Below, one piece after another: positions 63,769 to 64,000 of a stretch of 64,000 bases of DNA. The number at the start of each line of letters is the position of its first letter. Positions within the stretch are counted from its first letter, which is position 1. The stretch lies in NCBI RefSeq assembly GCF_020564935.1, contig NZ_JAJCXB010000010.1, positions 62,001-126,000 of the forward strand, given 5' to 3'. This stretch comes from Streptomyces pinistramenti (GTDB lineage Bacteria; Actinomycetota; Actinomycetes; Streptomycetales; Streptomycetaceae). The notes beneath the pieces were generated by a model that had not been told where the DNA came from, ran no database searches, and worked only from the letters and a program-made list of their open reading frames with translations. Made by a program: the position numbers and the translations under genes.

Positions 63769-64000
63769 TCAGCCGCGTTCGGCGTCGGCCGTGGTGAGCC
63801 GGGTGTAGGCGGCACGGTCGCGGCGGCGGATGCGCAGCGCGCGGGCGATTCCTGCGGCGAAGGCGACGGGCAGCGGCGCGAGGAGGGCGACGTTGACTCC
63901 CGTGGCGGCGCCGGTGAGCAGCTCGAAGTTGCGGCAGACCAGCACGATCAGCACGACGAGTCCGGTGCAGGCCACGAGCGGGGCCGCCGCCACCCGCCAG
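63769..64000 (-). CDS. APC family permease, C-terminal part (cut by window edge)
   Basis: The frame is open to the window end, and 77 codons are visible. Two hydrophobic segments (PLVACTGLVVLIVLVC and GVNVALLAPLPVAFAAGIA) and a basic tail (RALRIRRRDRAAYTRL) match the C-terminus of amino acid permeases. It precedes the amidohydrolase on the minus strand and is probably in one operon with it. Confidence 0.75.
   Translation of the reverse strand, partial: WRVAAAPLVACTGLVVLIVLVCRNFELLTGAATGVNVALLAPLPVAFAAGIARALRIRRRDRAAYTRLTTADAERG

Overview
The window looks like chromosomal DNA of a Streptomyces or close relative. G+C is very high with strong third-position bias. GTG and TTG starts and 4-bp ATGA/GTGA stop-start overlaps are common, two genes look leaderless, and there is a relic of a mycothiol-dependent dehydrogenase. 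No rRNA, tRNA or CRISPR was seen. All identifications are by reading motifs and recalled family signatures; no searches were run.

Left part, 0-17 kb: the 3' part of a multicopper oxidase and a secreted DUF333-like protein are followed by a terpenoid-type locus. On the minus strand lie a squalene-hopene-cyclase-like class II cyclase, a P450 and an SDR. Divergent from them is a class I terpene synthase fused to a GXWXG/DUF4334 domain. Then come a transposase relic, a haem-oxygenase-like diiron oxidase / membrane desaturase / small-protein operon, a flavin split-barrel protein, and an MFS / cyclase-family / LysR operon with a divergent LysR. About 14.6 kb of this is bracketed by direct repeats of the 3' end of an acyl-CoA ligase gene (2388-2573 and 17156-17342), which suggests an inserted island.

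Middle part, 17-46 kb: a catabolic region. Genes for aryl-CoA ligase, maleate isomerase, FAH-family hydrolase and gentisate dioxygenase face genes for thioesterase, a salicylyl-CoA 5-hydroxylase-type fusion and nitrilase. Together they read as salicylate (or a similar 2-substituted benzoate) to gentisate to maleylpyruvate to maleate plus pyruvate to fumarate. Next is a Rieske N-demethylase system (oxygenase, ferredoxin, ferredoxin reductase, dimethylglycine-dehydrogenase-like FAD/GcvT protein) with a LysR. An amino-acid-type ABC importer with an FAD oxidase leads into a plus-strand run that matches aerobic nicotinate degradation: nicX-like, nicC-like, a three-subunit molybdenum hydroxylase plus CoxG, nicF-like, nicD-like and a MarR regulator. 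Both the gentisate and nicotinate routes should end at maleate, and the window carries one maleate isomerase gene.

Right part, 46-64 kb: an aldo/keto reductase, a lipoprotein L,D-transpeptidase, a 1403-residue nitrate reductase/flavoprotein fusion, a GNAT, an APC permease and an unrecognised helical protein. Then comes a compact three-gene operon with a clear promoter and terminator. Its first gene encodes a 59-residue peptide with four Lys-x-Gly-Cys-(Ile/Val)-Ser repeats, followed by a PaaK/CoF-synthetase-like adenylating enzyme and a glycine-rich-domain-like protein. It looks like an undescribed modified-peptide (RiPP-like) system and is the main candidate for novelty. The window ends with a small exported protein, a beta carbonic anhydrase and SulP transporter, an amidohydrolase, and the C-terminus of an APC permease.
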